Below are positions 23,341-32,236 of a stretch of DNA of 64,000 nucleotides, in pieces. The notes under the pieces were generated by a model. The model was not told the DNA's origin and did not search any database. It worked only from the letters and a program-made list of their open reading frames with translations. A program made the position numbers and the translations under genes. The stretch comes from Oceanobacillus iheyensis HTE831 (GTDB lineage: Bacteria > Bacillota > Bacilli > Bacillales > Amphibacillaceae), in assembly GCF_000011245.1 (NCBI RefSeq), contig NC_004193.1:3078501-3142500 (forward strand), in the 5' to 3' direction. Each line of letters starts with the position of its first letter. Position 1 is the first letter of the stretch.

Positions 23341-23355
23341 AATTTTCATCAAATT
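23341..23355. promoter_or_regulatory. CodY-like site upstream of secreted protease
   Basis: AATTTTCATCAAATT matches the CodY consensus AATTTTCWGAAAATT at 13 of 15 positions. It lies about 130 bases before the protease start, where a promoter would be expected. I could not fix a clear -35/-10 pair around it. Confidence 0.45.
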
Positions 23356-23435
23356 AGAAAAAATACTGTTTATTATATGTAAATATCAATACCATAGTAA
23401 GAATACAAAAATTATTGTTTGATTACAGGAAAGTC

Positions 23436-23577
23436 TTGGCTTTGATTGTAATGGAAGACGGCGACTCCAGCTCAGAATAACAGAGCTTGAAGATCCACTT
23501 GAAAAGCGGTCTTCTTTTCAAGTTAGCTGAGGCCGTGCCTGCTAAAAAGCGTCCGTCTGCAATGGAAATCAAACAGC
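23436..23577. repeat. Interspersed repeat family M, complete copy
   Basis: About 142 bases run from TTGGCTTTGATTGTAATGGA to AATGGAAATCAAACAGCG. The ends are imperfect inverted repeats sharing TTTGATT and AGACGG, and an inner hairpin pairs around ACTTGAAAAG and CTTTTCAAGT. The copy at 26675-26815 is in the opposite orientation. It contains no open frame of note and occupies the leader side of the mntP 3' region. Confidence 0.8.
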
Positions 23578-23620
23578 GCAAAATTCGGATTTTATAATAA
23601 AATTGGAAATTGATTCTGCA

Positions 23621-24169
23621 CTAACTAAATAAAATGAATATACCAAATCCACATAGTATACTTCCTCCAAGGAGTTCGCTATACACCCCTAAAAATCTAT
23701 ACACTTTTCTGCCGATCAGCATTCCTAACCATGTGAGAAAACAGCTAACAATACCAAATGCAAATAGTGTAACAAAAATTTGAACACCAGATATACCAAG
23801 TCCGAGTCCAACAGTAAAACTATCTAAACTAACGCTAAACGCTATTATCCAAAGTCCAACACCCACAGGTTGCCAACGAAATCCTTCCGTTAAACGAAAT
23901 GCAGAAAAAAACATATGAGCACCAATTAAAAATAATAATACACCGCCAGCAAATGATGTCCATTGACCAATTTGCTCTGAAATAACTTGTCCAAGCAACA
24001 TGCCAGCTAGAGGCATTAACATGTGTAAAAATCCAATCGTTAACCCAATGTAAGCGATCCGTTTTAACCTTAATTGTTGCATTCCCAGACCTAAACTAAC
24101 TGAAAATCCATCCATGCTTAGGCCAATTGCTAATAAAATAATTGATATAATTTCCGATGTAAAAGGCAT
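23621..24169 (-). CDS. mntP: Manganese efflux pump MntP (YwlD)
   Basis: This 182-residue protein has six predicted membrane helices in two repeated halves. The paired acidic motifs of the MntP family are LSMDGFSVSLGLG in the first half and FSVSLDSFTVGLGLG in the second. Family members export manganese. It keeps the ywlD position after ywlC. AGGAGG precedes the ATG at 24169. I saw no yybP-type manganese riboswitch in the 94 bases before it, so it may be co-transcribed with ywlC. Confidence 0.9.
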   Translation of the reverse strand: MPFTSEIISIILLAIGLSMDGFSVSLGLGMQQLRLKRIAYIGLTIGFLHMLMPLAGMLLGQVISEQIGQWTSFAGGVLLFLIGAHMFFSAFRLTEGFRWQPVGVGLWIIAFSVSLDSFTVGLGLGISGVQIFVTLFAFGIVSCFLTWLGMLIGRKVYRFLGVYSELLGGSILCGFGIFILFS

Positions 24170-24263
24170 TCAACTTCCTCCTAGGACATGCTAATAAACT
24201 ATATGCATGAATAAGAAGTCTTATGAATGCCTGTTGCTTACATTTTTAGATATTCTATTAACT

Positions 24264-25283
24264 TTACGTAATTGTTGAGTCAGAAGCTTTACGTAATCGA
24301 TTCATAATTGCCTGTCCAATTCCACTCTCCGGGAAAGACTCACAAATAATAACATCTACTGCCTGTTGCTTAAAATAACGCAAGCCGTCGTAAAGACTTG
24401 ATGCAATCTCTTCCATCGAGTCTCCTAACTGATAGATATTATCATGAGATAACTGAACCGCAAATTGATTGGAGCATAATACACCTACTCTATGATTGCT
24501 TTGTTGTTCTTTCTCGATCAACTCTTGGAATCCATTACTATCACCTTCGAAAATCCACAAGGGGACTTCAGGTGCATAGTGTTTATACTTCATTCCTGGG
24601 GATTTTGGTTTCCCTTCCCCATCAATAATCCCAGGGTCTACCAAAACATGCCCGATTACACTTTCTAAATTCTCTTTCGTAACTCCACCCGGACGAAGTA
24701 TCACCGGAATCTCTTGTGTACAATCTATAACGGTGGATTCTAATCCAACCCCTGTTGGCCCACCATCTACAAGCCCTGCAATTCTACCTTCGAGATCGTT
24801 AAAGACATGATCAGCTGTTGTTGGGCTAGGTTTTCCAGAAATATTTGCACTTGGTGCTGCGATCGGGATATCTACTTCCTTTAATAATTGTAATGCTACA
24901 GGATGGTTCGGTATACGTACACCAATGGTATCAAGTCCTGCTGTTACATTTGAAGCACATATCCCGTTACTCGGTAAAATAAACGTCAGCGGTCCAGGAG
25001 AGAAAGCCGCAATTAATTTATCCACATAGCCAGGTATAGAAGTAACTAAGCGTTGTAGTTGTTCTTTTGTAGCCACATGAGCTATCAGTGGATTATCTTC
25101 CGGTCGGCCTTTTGCTTGAAAAATTTTAGAAACGGCTTGTGGATTTGTAGCATCGGCTCCTAATCCATAGACTGTTTCTGTTGGAAAAGCGACTGTTTGA
25201 CCAGCTTGCAGAATACCTGCAGCTTCCTTTATATAACTTTGATTCTTGTCTATATCATTCATATTCCATCGTTTCGTAGTCAT
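24264..25283 (-). CDS. ywlC: Threonylcarbamoyl-AMP synthase (Sua5/YwlC)
   Basis: This 339-residue enzyme makes threonylcarbamoyl-AMP from threonine, bicarbonate and ATP for the t6A37 modification of tRNA. The YrdC domain fills the first 210 residues (FPTETVYGLGADA, KGRPEDNPLI, APSANISGKPSPT), and the shorter Sua5 domain follows (GMKYKHYAPEVPLWIF). The start MTTKRW is like that of B. subtilis YwlC. Directly upstream are a promoter, the ywlB terminator and a DnaA-box cluster, a combination of interest because ywlC is a known DnaA-binding locus in B. subtilis. Confidence 0.95.
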   Translation of the reverse strand: MTTKRWNMNDIDKNQSYIKEAAGILQAGQTVAFPTETVYGLGADATNPQAVSKIFQAKGRPEDNPLIAHVATKEQLQRLVTSIPGYVDKLIAAFSPGPLTFILPSNGICASNVTAGLDTIGVRIPNHPVALQLLKEVDIPIAAPSANISGKPSPTTADHVFNDLEGRIAGLVDGGPTGVGLESTVIDCTQEIPVILRPGGVTKENLESVIGHVLVDPGIIDGEGKPKSPGMKYKHYAPEVPLWIFEGDSNGFQELIEKEQQSNHRVGVLCSNQFAVQLSHDNIYQLGDSMEEIASSLYDGLRYFKQQAVDVIICESFPESGIGQAIMNRLRKASDSTIT

Positions 25284-25308
25284 TCTGTAACCTCTTTTCT
25301 ACGTTTCT

Positions 25309-25337
25309 ATTTTAGTAGAAGCCGACTAGAAACGCAA
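25309..25337 (-). promoter_or_regulatory. Probable ywlC promoter
   Basis: Minus-strand -35 TTGCGT (25332-25337) and -10 TAAAAT (25309-25314) are 17 bases apart. The -35 abuts the T-tract of the ywlB terminator, and a transcript would start close to the ywlC ribosome site. Confidence 0.5.
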
Positions 25338-25371
25338 AAAAGTGGATAATCCGTCATGATTATCCACTTTT
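25336..25371 (-). terminator. Terminator after ywlB
   Basis: AAAAGTGGATAATC pairs perfectly over 14 bp with GATTATCCACTTTT around a 6-base loop; the minus strand ends in TTTTTT. Each arm also contains a near-match to a DnaA box. Confidence 0.85.
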
Positions 25372-25453
25372 CCACATATAATTATCCACAGTTGTATATT
25401 TGTTCACAGGTTATCCCTGGTTATACACAGCGTCCTGTGTATATTGTGTGTAA
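25341..25453. promoter_or_regulatory. DnaA-box cluster between ywlB and ywlC
   Basis: Measured against TTATNCACA, two perfect boxes are present: TTATCCACA at 25382-25390 and TTATACACA at 25421-25429. Six more differ at one position: 25341-25349 (minus), 25360-25368, 25368-25376, 25400-25408, 25436-25444 (minus) and 25445-25453 (minus). That is eight sites in 113 bases. In B. subtilis a DnaA-box cluster also lies at ywlC, so the position appears conserved. Confidence 0.75.
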
Positions 25454-25459
25454 CTCCAA

Positions 25460-25861
25460 TTATGACACGTTATATGTCCACCAATTTCCTTTTTTATGCT
25501 GATCTATTTTTCTGACTTCAATCTGCTCTTCACGCTTAAACTGTAATGCTTCCAGAAGGATATCCACAACTGGCTGATGACTATGCACATATACACATCT
25601 AGCTTCAATTTTTCTGGCGATTACAAGAATTCCTTCTAATAAAACAGGAAGTTTTCTTGCTTCCGATTGAGTTATATACAATTGTTTTAACCAAAACGCA
25701 TGGTTCTCCATCGGCTCTAGCACAAAACAACCATCAATTCTTCCATTCATTTCAACTACATACCCGTGTGACAAAAGACTAACCTTCGATACATTTTCAT
25801 TTCTATCAAGAAAATCATTCACCGCCTGCTTATCCGCTTCTTCTACTTTTAAAATTTGCAT
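25460..25861 (-). CDS. YwlB-position protein, possible GNAT acetyltransferase
   Basis: This 133-residue cytoplasmic protein has no firm family motif that I can read. The order of segments (MNGRIDGCFVLEP, FWLKQLYITQS, a helix, then ARCVYVHSHQP and FKREEQ) resembles the beta-alpha pattern of small GNAT acetyltransferases, and the gene occupies the place of ywlB between spoIIR and ywlC. The acetyl-CoA loop is not obvious, so it may be a degenerate member. The function is unknown. Confidence 0.65.
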   Translation of the reverse strand: MQILKVEEADKQAVNDFLDRNENVSKVSLLSHGYVVEMNGRIDGCFVLEPMENHAFWLKQLYITQSEARKLPVLLEGILVIARKIEARCVYVHSHQPVVDILLEALQFKREEQIEVRKIDQHKKGNWWTYNVS

Positions 25862-25936
25862 GTGATCACCTCTATTAAAAGTTTAGTAGATAATCTTCTA
25901 TCTAATTATTGTTATTCTATGCAACTAATAGAGAAA

Positions 25937-26536
25937 CTATGACCATCCTAACCATTCAAATAAAAAGAATTTTACTTCGGTCTCTTCTTCTTCTACTTCA
26001 TCTACTTCTTGCTCTTCACCTTCAGCTGCAACAGAGGTTCCGTTAAAGAAATCGAGAAAGCATAACGGCGGGAATAACACACACCACCAGTTTGAACCTG
26101 AACCTTCACCTAGTGTTACTAGAATTGCCTCATATTCTCCTGCTGGGTATAAATAATTCCCATATAATTTTGCTGGGAAGGATATATTGTCACCGTATTC
26201 TACAGCATACCCAACTTCTTCTCCTTCTTCGTTCAACACCTCATCAACCACTGTTTCTAATTCTGATATTCTCGATTGAATTAATTGTCTCGCTTCTTCA
26301 ATATCATCAATATCTTGCACCCATTCTGTAACTACTTCATTAATTTCATCACGTACTTTGTGTTTTATTTCTTGATCTCTATCATTATCACTATTTGCTA
26401 AAATCCGAAGACGAATAGCTTCGTCAGGAATGACTTGAAATTCGTTATTTTCTTCCGAACTAGATGTAAAAGCAACTAACGGTATAAGAAAAAATAATCC
26501 TACTAATAATCCAAATAATAACCAAAGCTTTTTCAT
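25937..26536 (-). CDS. spoIIR: Stage II sporulation protein R (SpoIIR)
   Basis: This 199-residue secreted protein is the forespore signal that triggers SpoIIGA to process pro-sigma-E in the mother cell. It has a signal peptide (MKKLWLLFGLLVGLFFLIP), the conserved IPDEAIRLRILANSDN block, and the family hallmark WWCVLFPPLCFLDF near the C-terminus. A short Glu-rich tail follows. The start at 26536 is set by GGGAG eight bases upstream; a reading from 26578 would bury the signal peptide. I looked for a sigma-F promoter upstream and did not find a convincing one. Confidence 0.95.
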   Translation of the reverse strand: MKKLWLLFGLLVGLFFLIPLVAFTSSSEENNEFQVIPDEAIRLRILANSDNDRDQEIKHKVRDEINEVVTEWVQDIDDIEEARQLIQSRISELETVVDEVLNEEGEEVGYAVEYGDNISFPAKLYGNYLYPAGEYEAILVTLGEGSGSNWWCVLFPPLCFLDFFNGTSVAAEGEEQEVDEVEEEETEVKFFLFEWLGWS

Positions 26537-26674
26537 AAAAAAATCTCCCTTCCATCTGTTCATCAACAGTCTGGACAAGAAGATAATTATTTATACTATG
26601 AATCTATCAATTTTTTTTAACTAGTTTTTAGTCAATTTCATAATTAATCTATTTGGTATAAGATCCGAATGTTG

Positions 26675-26815
26675 TGCGTTTGATTTTCATTGCAGACGGA
26701 CGCTTTTTAGCAGGAACGGCCTCAGCTAACTTGAAAAGAAGAGCACTTTTCAAGTGGATCTTCAGCCCATGCTATTCCTCCAAGAGTCGCCGTCTTCCAT
26801 TACAATCAAAGCCAA
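26675..26815. repeat. Interspersed repeat family M, complete copy (inverted orientation)
   Basis: About 141 bases run from TGCGTTTGATTTTCATTGCA to TTCCATTACAATCAAAGCCA. It is the reverse-orientation counterpart of 23436-23577, sharing GACGCTTTTTAGCAGG, ACGGCCTCAGCTAACTTGAA and the outer ends. It sits in the 536-base gap between prmC and spoIIR; the remainder of that gap holds a worn family B element. Confidence 0.8.
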
Positions 26816-26904
26816 GAATCCCTGTAGTCCATACATTGACCTTTATAATCTTACTAATCATTCGTTTTTAATTAGAACTTACATTATAAAATTAGCTCAG
26901 ATCA

Positions 26905-27060
26905 AGAAAGTATTTACGCAAAGATAAATCTCAATAAATGATCTTTGAAAAGCCGCTTCAGAAATATACTCTACTTATCCAACTGGTGAGCATCCTTTTA
27001 TTTCTTACGCTTATTCTAGTTATCATCCGACATTTTACCAAACTTTTGATTTCTCTTTTT
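26905..27060. repeat. Diverged copy of interspersed repeat family B
   Basis: Stretches such as AGTATTTACGCAAAGATAAA, CAGAAATATACTCTACTTAT and ATTTCTTACGCTTATTCTAG resemble the elements at 59046-59322 and 60854-61030, in the same order. The terminal GTTGGGAC ends are lost. Confidence 0.5.
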
Positions 27061-27072
27061 GTAATTTTATTT

Positions 27073-27936
27073 TTAACCTCTTATAACATAAGCTAACAGA
27101 ATTCGGTCTTTGTCATTTATATCTTTTACCGTAAATACTTCTCTTGAAGGTAGGTTCTGTCTAATCATATTGGTAATTGCTTCTGACTGATCAAATCCGA
27201 TTTCAAAAGCTAAGATAGATTGATCAGATAATTTCATCGTCTTCATTTGTCTTAAAATAGCATGATAGGCTGCTAAGCCATTATTCTCTGCAAATAATGC
27301 TAATTCAGGGTCAAAATTTTTAACGGTATCTTGTAACTCTTCAGATTGTGACCAAGGTATATAGGGTGGATTGGAAACAATGATATCTGCTGTTTGATTT
27401 ATATCTAAAAATGGCTCTAGAAAGTTCCCTTCCAGGAAAGTTACGTCCGCCTTCATCGCTTGAGCATTTCTTTTGGCAACAGCTAATGCTTTTTCTGAAA
27501 TATCCGTCGCAAAAACGCGTGAGCCTGGAAGCTCAAGTGCTAATGTTATTGCAATAACTCCGCTACCCGTTCCAACATCAACAATGGTTATTGGTTGCTC
27601 CATTGTCTTGGCTTGTTGGATTACTTGTTGGACTAACTCTTCTGTTTCCGGACGAGGAATTAATACATGCTGATTAACCTCGAATACGCGACCATAAAAA
27701 TGTTCTTCTTTGGTTAAATGTTGAACTGGAACACCAGTCTCTACATGGGTAAGAATATCTTTCTCAATTGCTTCAACGCTACTTTCTTGAATGGAATCTC
27801 TCCATTTCATTAACAATTGCTCTTTTGATATTTGTAAATGATGTAATAGGAGTATCTCTGCAACTTTTGGTTCGCGCCCAGCCTTTTCTAAAAAAAGAGA
27901 AGCCCGTTGAAGGACTTCAAAATATTTCTCGCTCAT
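27073..27936 (-). CDS. prmC: Peptide chain release factor glutamine methyltransferase PrmC
   Basis: This 287-residue enzyme methylates the glutamine of the GGQ motif in release factors using S-adenosylmethionine. The SAM site VDVGTGSGVIAI, the conserved VSNPPYIPWSQ and the N-terminal helical domain are visible. It begins 4 bases after prfA, its own substrate's gene, as in most bacteria, so both are in one transcript. Confidence 0.96.
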   Translation of the reverse strand: MSEKYFEVLQRASLFLEKAGREPKVAEILLLHHLQISKEQLLMKWRDSIQESSVEAIEKDILTHVETGVPVQHLTKEEHFYGRVFEVNQHVLIPRPETEELVQQVIQQAKTMEQPITIVDVGTGSGVIAITLALELPGSRVFATDISEKALAVAKRNAQAMKADVTFLEGNFLEPFLDINQTADIIVSNPPYIPWSQSEELQDTVKNFDPELALFAENNGLAAYHAILRQMKTMKLSDQSILAFEIGFDQSEAITNMIRQNLPSREVFTVKDINDKDRILLAYVIRG

Positions 27937-27940
27937 TTAA

Positions 27941-29011
27941 TTACTCACCTATCTGCTCTAATTTATTCGTTTGTTCTTCCATTACTAAAGCATCAATAAA
28001 TTCATCTAACTTCCCTTGCATAATTTGATCCAATTTTTGAATCGTTAAGCCAATTCGGTGATCCGTTACACGATTTTGCGGGAAATTATACGTACGAATT
28101 CGTTCAGAACGGTCGCCTGAACCAACCGCAGATTTACGATTTTCATCATACTCCGCTTGTGCTTCTTGTTGAAATTTATCATAGATACGTGCACGTAATA
28201 CTTTCATTGCTTTTTCTTTATTTTTAATTTGGGATTTCTCATCTTGGATGGATACTACAATTCCAGTTGGAACATGCGTAAGTCTAACAGCAGACATCGT
28301 TGTATTTACACTTTGTCCTCCTGGACCACTGGATGCAAATGTATCTACACGGATATCCTTATCATGAACTTCTACTTCTACCTCTTCTGCTTCTGGAAGC
28401 ACAGCTACAGTTGCTGTTGAAGTATGTATACGTCCTCCAGATTCTGTTTCTGGTACCCGTTGAACTCGATGAGCCCCATTTTCATATTTTAATTTCGAAT
28501 AAACATCGGATCCATTAATCATAAAGATGACCTCTTTATAGCCGCCTACACCTGTGGAACTTGCTTCCATGACGTCAATTTTCCACCCCTGGTGTTCTGC
28601 ATATCGAGAATACATGCGGTATAAATCACCCGCAAATAAAGCAGCTTCATCTCCTCCAGCTGCACCACGTATTTCCATAAATACGTTCTTATCATCATTA
28701 GGATCTTTAGGTAAAAGAAGAATCTTCATACTGGACTCTAGCTCTTCTTTTCGTCCATTTAGTTCAGCGATTTCTGCTTTCACCATTTCATACATTTCAT
28801 CGTCTAATTTATCTTCCATCATTTCTTTTGCATCATTTAATTGTTCTGTTACTTCTTTATACTCACGATAAGCTTGAACGACATCTTCTAAGCCAGATTG
28901 TTCTTTCGAGTACTCACGAAGTTTTTTAGAATCGTTAATAACCTCTGGGTCACTAAGCATTTCATTTAATTTATTATATCTGTCCTCTAACGATTGCAAA
29001 CGATCTAACAT
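27941..29011 (-). CDS. prfA: Peptide chain release factor 1 (RF1)
   Basis: This 356-residue factor ends translation at UAA and UAG. The catalytic loop [20 protein letters not shown] contains GGQ, and the surrounding [18 protein letters not shown] and [20 protein letters not shown] blocks are intact. The N-terminal helices contact the ribosome. The ATG at 29011 follows AGAGGTGTATGTCCG. It leads the prfA-prmC pair. Confidence 0.97.
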   Translation of the reverse strand: MLDRLQSLEDRYNKLNEMLSDPEVINDSKKLREYSKEQSGLEDVVQAYREYKEVTEQLNDAKEMMEDKLDDEMYEMVKAEIAELNGRKEELESSMKILLLPKDPNDDKNVFMEIRGAAGGDEAALFAGDLYRMYSRYAEHQGWKIDVMEASSTGVGGYKEVIFMINGSDVYSKLKYENGAHRVQRVPETESGGRIHTSTATVAVLPEAEEVEVEVHDKDIRVDTFASSGPGGQSVNTTMSAVRLTHVPTGIVVSIQDEKSQIKNKEKAMKVLRARIYDKFQQEAQAEYDENRKSAVGSGDRSERIRTYNFPQNRVTDHRIGLTIQKLDQIMQGKLDEFIDALVMEEQTNKLEQIGE

Positions 29012-29098
29012 CGGACATACACCTCTTTCTGATTAACAGTATTATTATATTATATGGGAGTCCTTGGGTCAATTGACCACCTAGGATAAACCAGTATG

Positions 29099-29138
29099 TA
29101 AAAAGGATAGTATAAGTTTTCTCATTACTTAACTATCC
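29099..29138 (-). terminator. Terminator after tdk
   Basis: On the minus strand GGATAGT and ACTATCC enclose an inner AAGT/ACTT pairing and are followed by TTTTTAC. It starts 17 bases after the tdk stop. Confidence 0.6.
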
Positions 29139-29154
29139 ATTCTTATTTTTTCTA

Positions 29155-29778
29155 TTAACTTTTTAATGCATCCCAAGATTTCGTTGCAAAATTATTTTCT
29201 GGACGAAAAGGAACTTCATGATGATGTCTGCATCTTGGTTCATAGGATTCAGAAGCACCAACCAAAATGATAGGATCGTTATACGAAGCTGGCTTACCGT
29301 CAATAAGTCGTTGTGTGCGACTTGCAGGTGAACCACATATAGGACAAATTGCATTTAATTTTGTTACGGATTCTGCTAATGCCATAATCTTCGGCACAGG
29401 TTCAAAAGGTTCTCCACGAAAATCTAAATCAAGACCTGCTACAATTACGCGAATACCACGATCAGCAAGCTCCTCTATTACATCTACGACATTATTATCA
29501 AAAAATTGTACTTCATCAATACCAACAATTTCTACATTGTTATCCACATCTTCTAATATTTCTACAGCATCGTGAATTGGGCGTGCCATTGTGGAAGTCC
29601 CATCATGTGACACAATTGCTTTATCATCATAGCGGTCATCGATTGCTGGTTTATATACTCTTACGTTAATATGGGCATATGTCGCACGACGTACACGACG
29701 AATTAATTCTTCTGATTTCCCAGAAAACATACTTCCACAAATTAATTCTACCCAGCCATTTTGTTTCATTACATACAT
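29155..29778 (-). CDS. tdk: Thymidine kinase Tdk
   Basis: This 207-residue type II thymidine kinase salvages thymidine to dTMP with ATP. The P-loop is [12 protein letters not shown], the Walker B-like region is GIDEVQFF, and the zinc lasso shows CPICG with a later Cys in PRCRHHHEV. The ATG at 29778 has AGAGGGG eight bases upstream; the longer frame from 29874 is not supported. It lies between prfA and the L31 gene, the usual Bacillus order. Confidence 0.96.
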   Translation of the reverse strand: MYVMKQNGWVELICGSMFSGKSEELIRRVRRATYAHINVRVYKPAIDDRYDDKAIVSHDGTSTMARPIHDAVEILEDVDNNVEIVGIDEVQFFDNNVVDVIEELADRGIRVIVAGLDLDFRGEPFEPVPKIMALAESVTKLNAICPICGSPASRTQRLIDGKPASYNDPIILVGASESYEPRCRHHHEVPFRPENNFATKSWDALKS

Positions 29779-29981
29779 GTGAAGATCCCCTCTCAAGATA
29801 TTCCTCCGCACCAGACTGTGCTCAAAAGTCGTTGAAATAATCACTTCGGAATAGAAAACCATCGAAGCCACCACATCCTGAGCAACGTTACGTTCCTTTT
29901 AGCTCGTACTCGCAAGTATATGTAGATGATATATATTTCATCACGACATCATATGTAGCTTATTTTAACAATAATGAAAGT

Positions 29982-30013
29982 AAAAAAACAGGCAAAATTA
30001 GACATTTTGCCTG
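29982..30013 (-). terminator. Terminator after the L31 gene
   Basis: CAGGCAAAAT and ATTTTGCCTG pair perfectly over 10 bp around a 5-base loop. The minus strand continues TTTTTTT, and the plus strand also has a T-run, so it could act both ways. Confidence 0.9.
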
Positions 30014-30059
30014 CCTTTTTTAGGAAGCGTTCAACATAATCTTACGTTGAGCAACTTTC

Positions 30060-30305
30060 TTATTGAAGATTATATTTTTTCTTAAAGCGATCCACACGTC
30101 CGCCAACTTTGTCAGCTTTTTGCTTACCAGTGTAGAACGGGTGAGAATCAGAACTGATTTCCACTTTAATTAATGGGTATGTGTTTCCATCTTCCCACTC
30201 AATTGTTTCGTCAGATCCTTTAGTAGAACCACTTAAGAATTTGAAATTCGTACTAGTATCTAGAAATACTACTTTTTTGTACTCTGGATGGATATCCTTT
30301 TTCAT
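30060..30305 (-). CDS. rpmE2: Ribosomal protein L31, cysteine-free type B
   Basis: This 81-residue large-subunit protein starts [16 protein letters not shown] and ends [20 protein letters not shown], the L31 signature. It contains no cysteine at all, so it is the zinc-independent (C-) form. In B. subtilis the gene at this locus, between rho and tdk, encodes the zinc-binding C+ form, and the C- form (YtiA) lies elsewhere under Zur control. The ATG at 30305 follows AAAGGAG. A strong promoter lies 100 bases upstream, and I see no Zur box there, which suggests constitutive expression. Confidence 0.95.
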   Translation of the reverse strand: MKKDIHPEYKKVVFLDTSTNFKFLSGSTKGSDETIEWEDGNTYPLIKVEISSDSHPFYTGKQKADKVGGRVDRFKKKYNLQ

Positions 30306-30406
30306 TGTATTTCCGCTCCTTTTTGCCCTGAATCCCTTGGAAACAGAGTTATTGTAAGAGTCGTCATAGGCGGTTGGGTACACCTTTTCTAAACTCACAT
30401 AGAAAG

Positions 30407-30435
30407 ATTATAACAGTCTCCCGTACTAAATGCAA
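30407..30435 (-). promoter_or_regulatory. Promoter of the L31 gene
   Basis: Minus-strand -35 TTGCAT (30430-30435) and a perfect -10 TATAAT (30407-30412) are 17 bases apart. The predicted leader is about 95 bases, long enough for an L31-type autoregulatory structure, though I did not recognise one. Confidence 0.75.
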
Positions 30436-30525
30436 CAGGAGGATATTACTCATCTGTATTAATAGAAATAAATTCATGGTTAGTTATTTGTTTGAAACCA
30501 GAAAGAAATTTAACTTCAGACTAAA

Positions 30526-31806
30526 CTATCGAGAAATTCCTTTTCTTTTCATTTCTTCTTCCATTAATTGGAGGAATTCTTCATTACTTTTCGATTGTTT
30601 TAGTCGTTTTAAGAAACGATCTAAGAAATCATGGGAATCCTGCATTGTTTTACGAATAGCCCACATTTTATCGAGATGGCTTTTTCCAACTAACAACTCT
30701 TCTTTACGTGTACCCGAACGCATAATATCTATTGCTGGGAATATACGTCGATCGGCAAGATGACGATCAAGATGCAACTCCATATTCCCTGTACCTTTAA
30801 ATTCTTCATAGATAACATCATCCATGCGAGATCCAGTATCAACGAGAGCAGTTGCCAGAATTGTAAAACTACCACCCTCTTCGATATTACGTGCAGCGCC
30901 AAAGAAACGTTTTGGACGATGAAATGCTGCTGGGTCAATACCGCCAGAAAGTGTTCGCCCACTTGGAGGAATCACTAGGTTATATGCTCTTGCTAGTCGA
31001 GTAATACTATCCATAAGTACAATAACATCACGTTTATGTTCAACTAAACGCATTGCACGTTCTAATACCAATTCCGAAACCTTTATGTGACTCTCCGGAA
31101 CTTCATCAAATGTCGAGCTAACAACGTCAACATCCGCTGACACAGAGCGTTCAATATCTGTCACTTCTTCCGGTCGCTCATCTACTAATAAAATAATTAG
31201 TTTAGCGTGAGGATGATTTTTAGAGATGCTGTTCGCAATTTCTTTAATTAACATTGTCTTACCAGCTTTTGGTGGAGCAACAATTAATCCACGTTGTCCA
31301 AAACCAACTGGAGTCATCAAGTCCATAATTCGAGTAGATAATTGATGTGTTTTTGTCTCGAGTTGTATCGTACGATTTGGATATAAGGCTGTTAATGCAG
31401 GGAAATGAACTCGTTCTTTGGAAGAATCAGGATCTTCATCATTAACTGCATCGACATGAAGTAATCCATAGTATCTTTCATTTTCTTTAGGAGGACGTAC
31501 CTTACCAGAAACTTTATCACCGTTTCTTAAATCAAATCGACGTATTTGGGAAGCTGAAATATAGATATCTTCTGCACTTGGAGAATAATTAATTGGACGT
31601 AGAAAACCAAAACCTTCCGAAGGTATAATTTCAAGGATACCATCCATAAATAGAAATCCATCTTTTTCCGCTTGGGCTTTTAAAATAGCAAAGATTAGTT
31701 CTTTTTTTGTCAGCTTAGCATAATAAGAAACTTTATATTCCTTCGCCAACGCATAAATTTCCTTTAATGTCATTGTCTCTAAATTAGAGATTGTTAATGT
31801 TTCCAC
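30526..31806 (-). CDS. rho: Transcription termination factor Rho
   Basis: This 426-residue hexameric RNA helicase has an N-terminal helical domain ([20 protein letters not shown]), the RNA-binding cold-shock fold ([20 protein letters not shown]), and the ATPase core with P-loop [12 protein letters not shown] and Walker [14 protein letters not shown]. It is very close to the B. subtilis protein. Translation appears to start at GTG (31806) with GGTGAT just upstream. It has a 430-base upstream gap (31807-32236) that holds a family C hairpin and the glpX terminator but no gene. Confidence 0.97.
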   Translation of the reverse strand: METLTISNLETMTLKEIYALAKEYKVSYYAKLTKKELIFAILKAQAEKDGFLFMDGILEIIPSEGFGFLRPINYSPSAEDIYISASQIRRFDLRNGDKVSGKVRPPKENERYYGLLHVDAVNDEDPDSSKERVHFPALTALYPNRTIQLETKTHQLSTRIMDLMTPVGFGQRGLIVAPPKAGKTMLIKEIANSISKNHPHAKLIILLVDERPEEVTDIERSVSADVDVVSSTFDEVPESHIKVSELVLERAMRLVEHKRDVIVLMDSITRLARAYNLVIPPSGRTLSGGIDPAAFHRPKRFFGAARNIEEGGSFTILATALVDTGSRMDDVIYEEFKGTGNMELHLDRHLADRRIFPAIDIMRSGTRKEELLVGKSHLDKMWAIRKTMQDSHDFLDRFLKRLKQSKSNEEFLQLMEEEMKRKGISR

Positions 31807-31960
31807 TAAATCACCACGCCTGTCTAGATTCTTGTTTTATTACATTTTTTCTTTATTTTCTTTCACTAAAACGCATATACCTTATCGATTATCCATCTAA
31901 ATTGGAAGGTTACTAGAAGATTATTTTGAGTTTAACAGAAGCGATTCGAAGTTGTTTTAA

Positions 31961-31997
31961 GAGGTTGTTCAAAAAGATCATCCCTTTTGAAAACACA
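31961..31997 (-). repeat. Family C hairpin upstream of rho
   Basis: On the minus strand GTTTTCAAAAGG and CTTTTTGAACAAC pair across an 8-base middle and are followed by CTCTTA. Related elements precede glpX (33231-33269) and murAB (34621-34646). Confidence 0.55.
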
Positions 31998-32146
31998 CTT
32001 TTATTCTTAGTTGTATTCAACCAGATTAACCTATTCTTGCCTATATTAAACATCTATTATCATACTCTTTTAGAAGTAAAGATTCAATAGACTTTTTTGT
32101 CAAATAGTAGAGGAAAATTTGGAAAGGAATAAAAATTGTAGAAGTT

Positions 32147-32220
32147 GTCCCCAAAAATATGTCGATTGAATTTTTTATAGACATTAAAAAATCTATCAAA
32201 ACAAATTATTTTTGGGAAAC
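32147..32220 (-). terminator. Branched hairpin after glpX, probable terminator
   Basis: Outer arms 32147-32159 and 32207-32220 share CCCAAAAATA/TATTTTTGGG, and an inner AT-rich stem pairs ATTTTTTA with TAAAAAAT. It starts 16 bases after the glpX stop. The T-run after it is weak, so another role is possible. Confidence 0.5.
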
Positions 32221-32236
32221 ATCTTCTTTATTTAAA

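Noticed and set aside
26537..26674. Sigma-F promoter for spoIIR
   Set aside because: A GTATA is present, but no GG-containing -10 lies 16 bases on.
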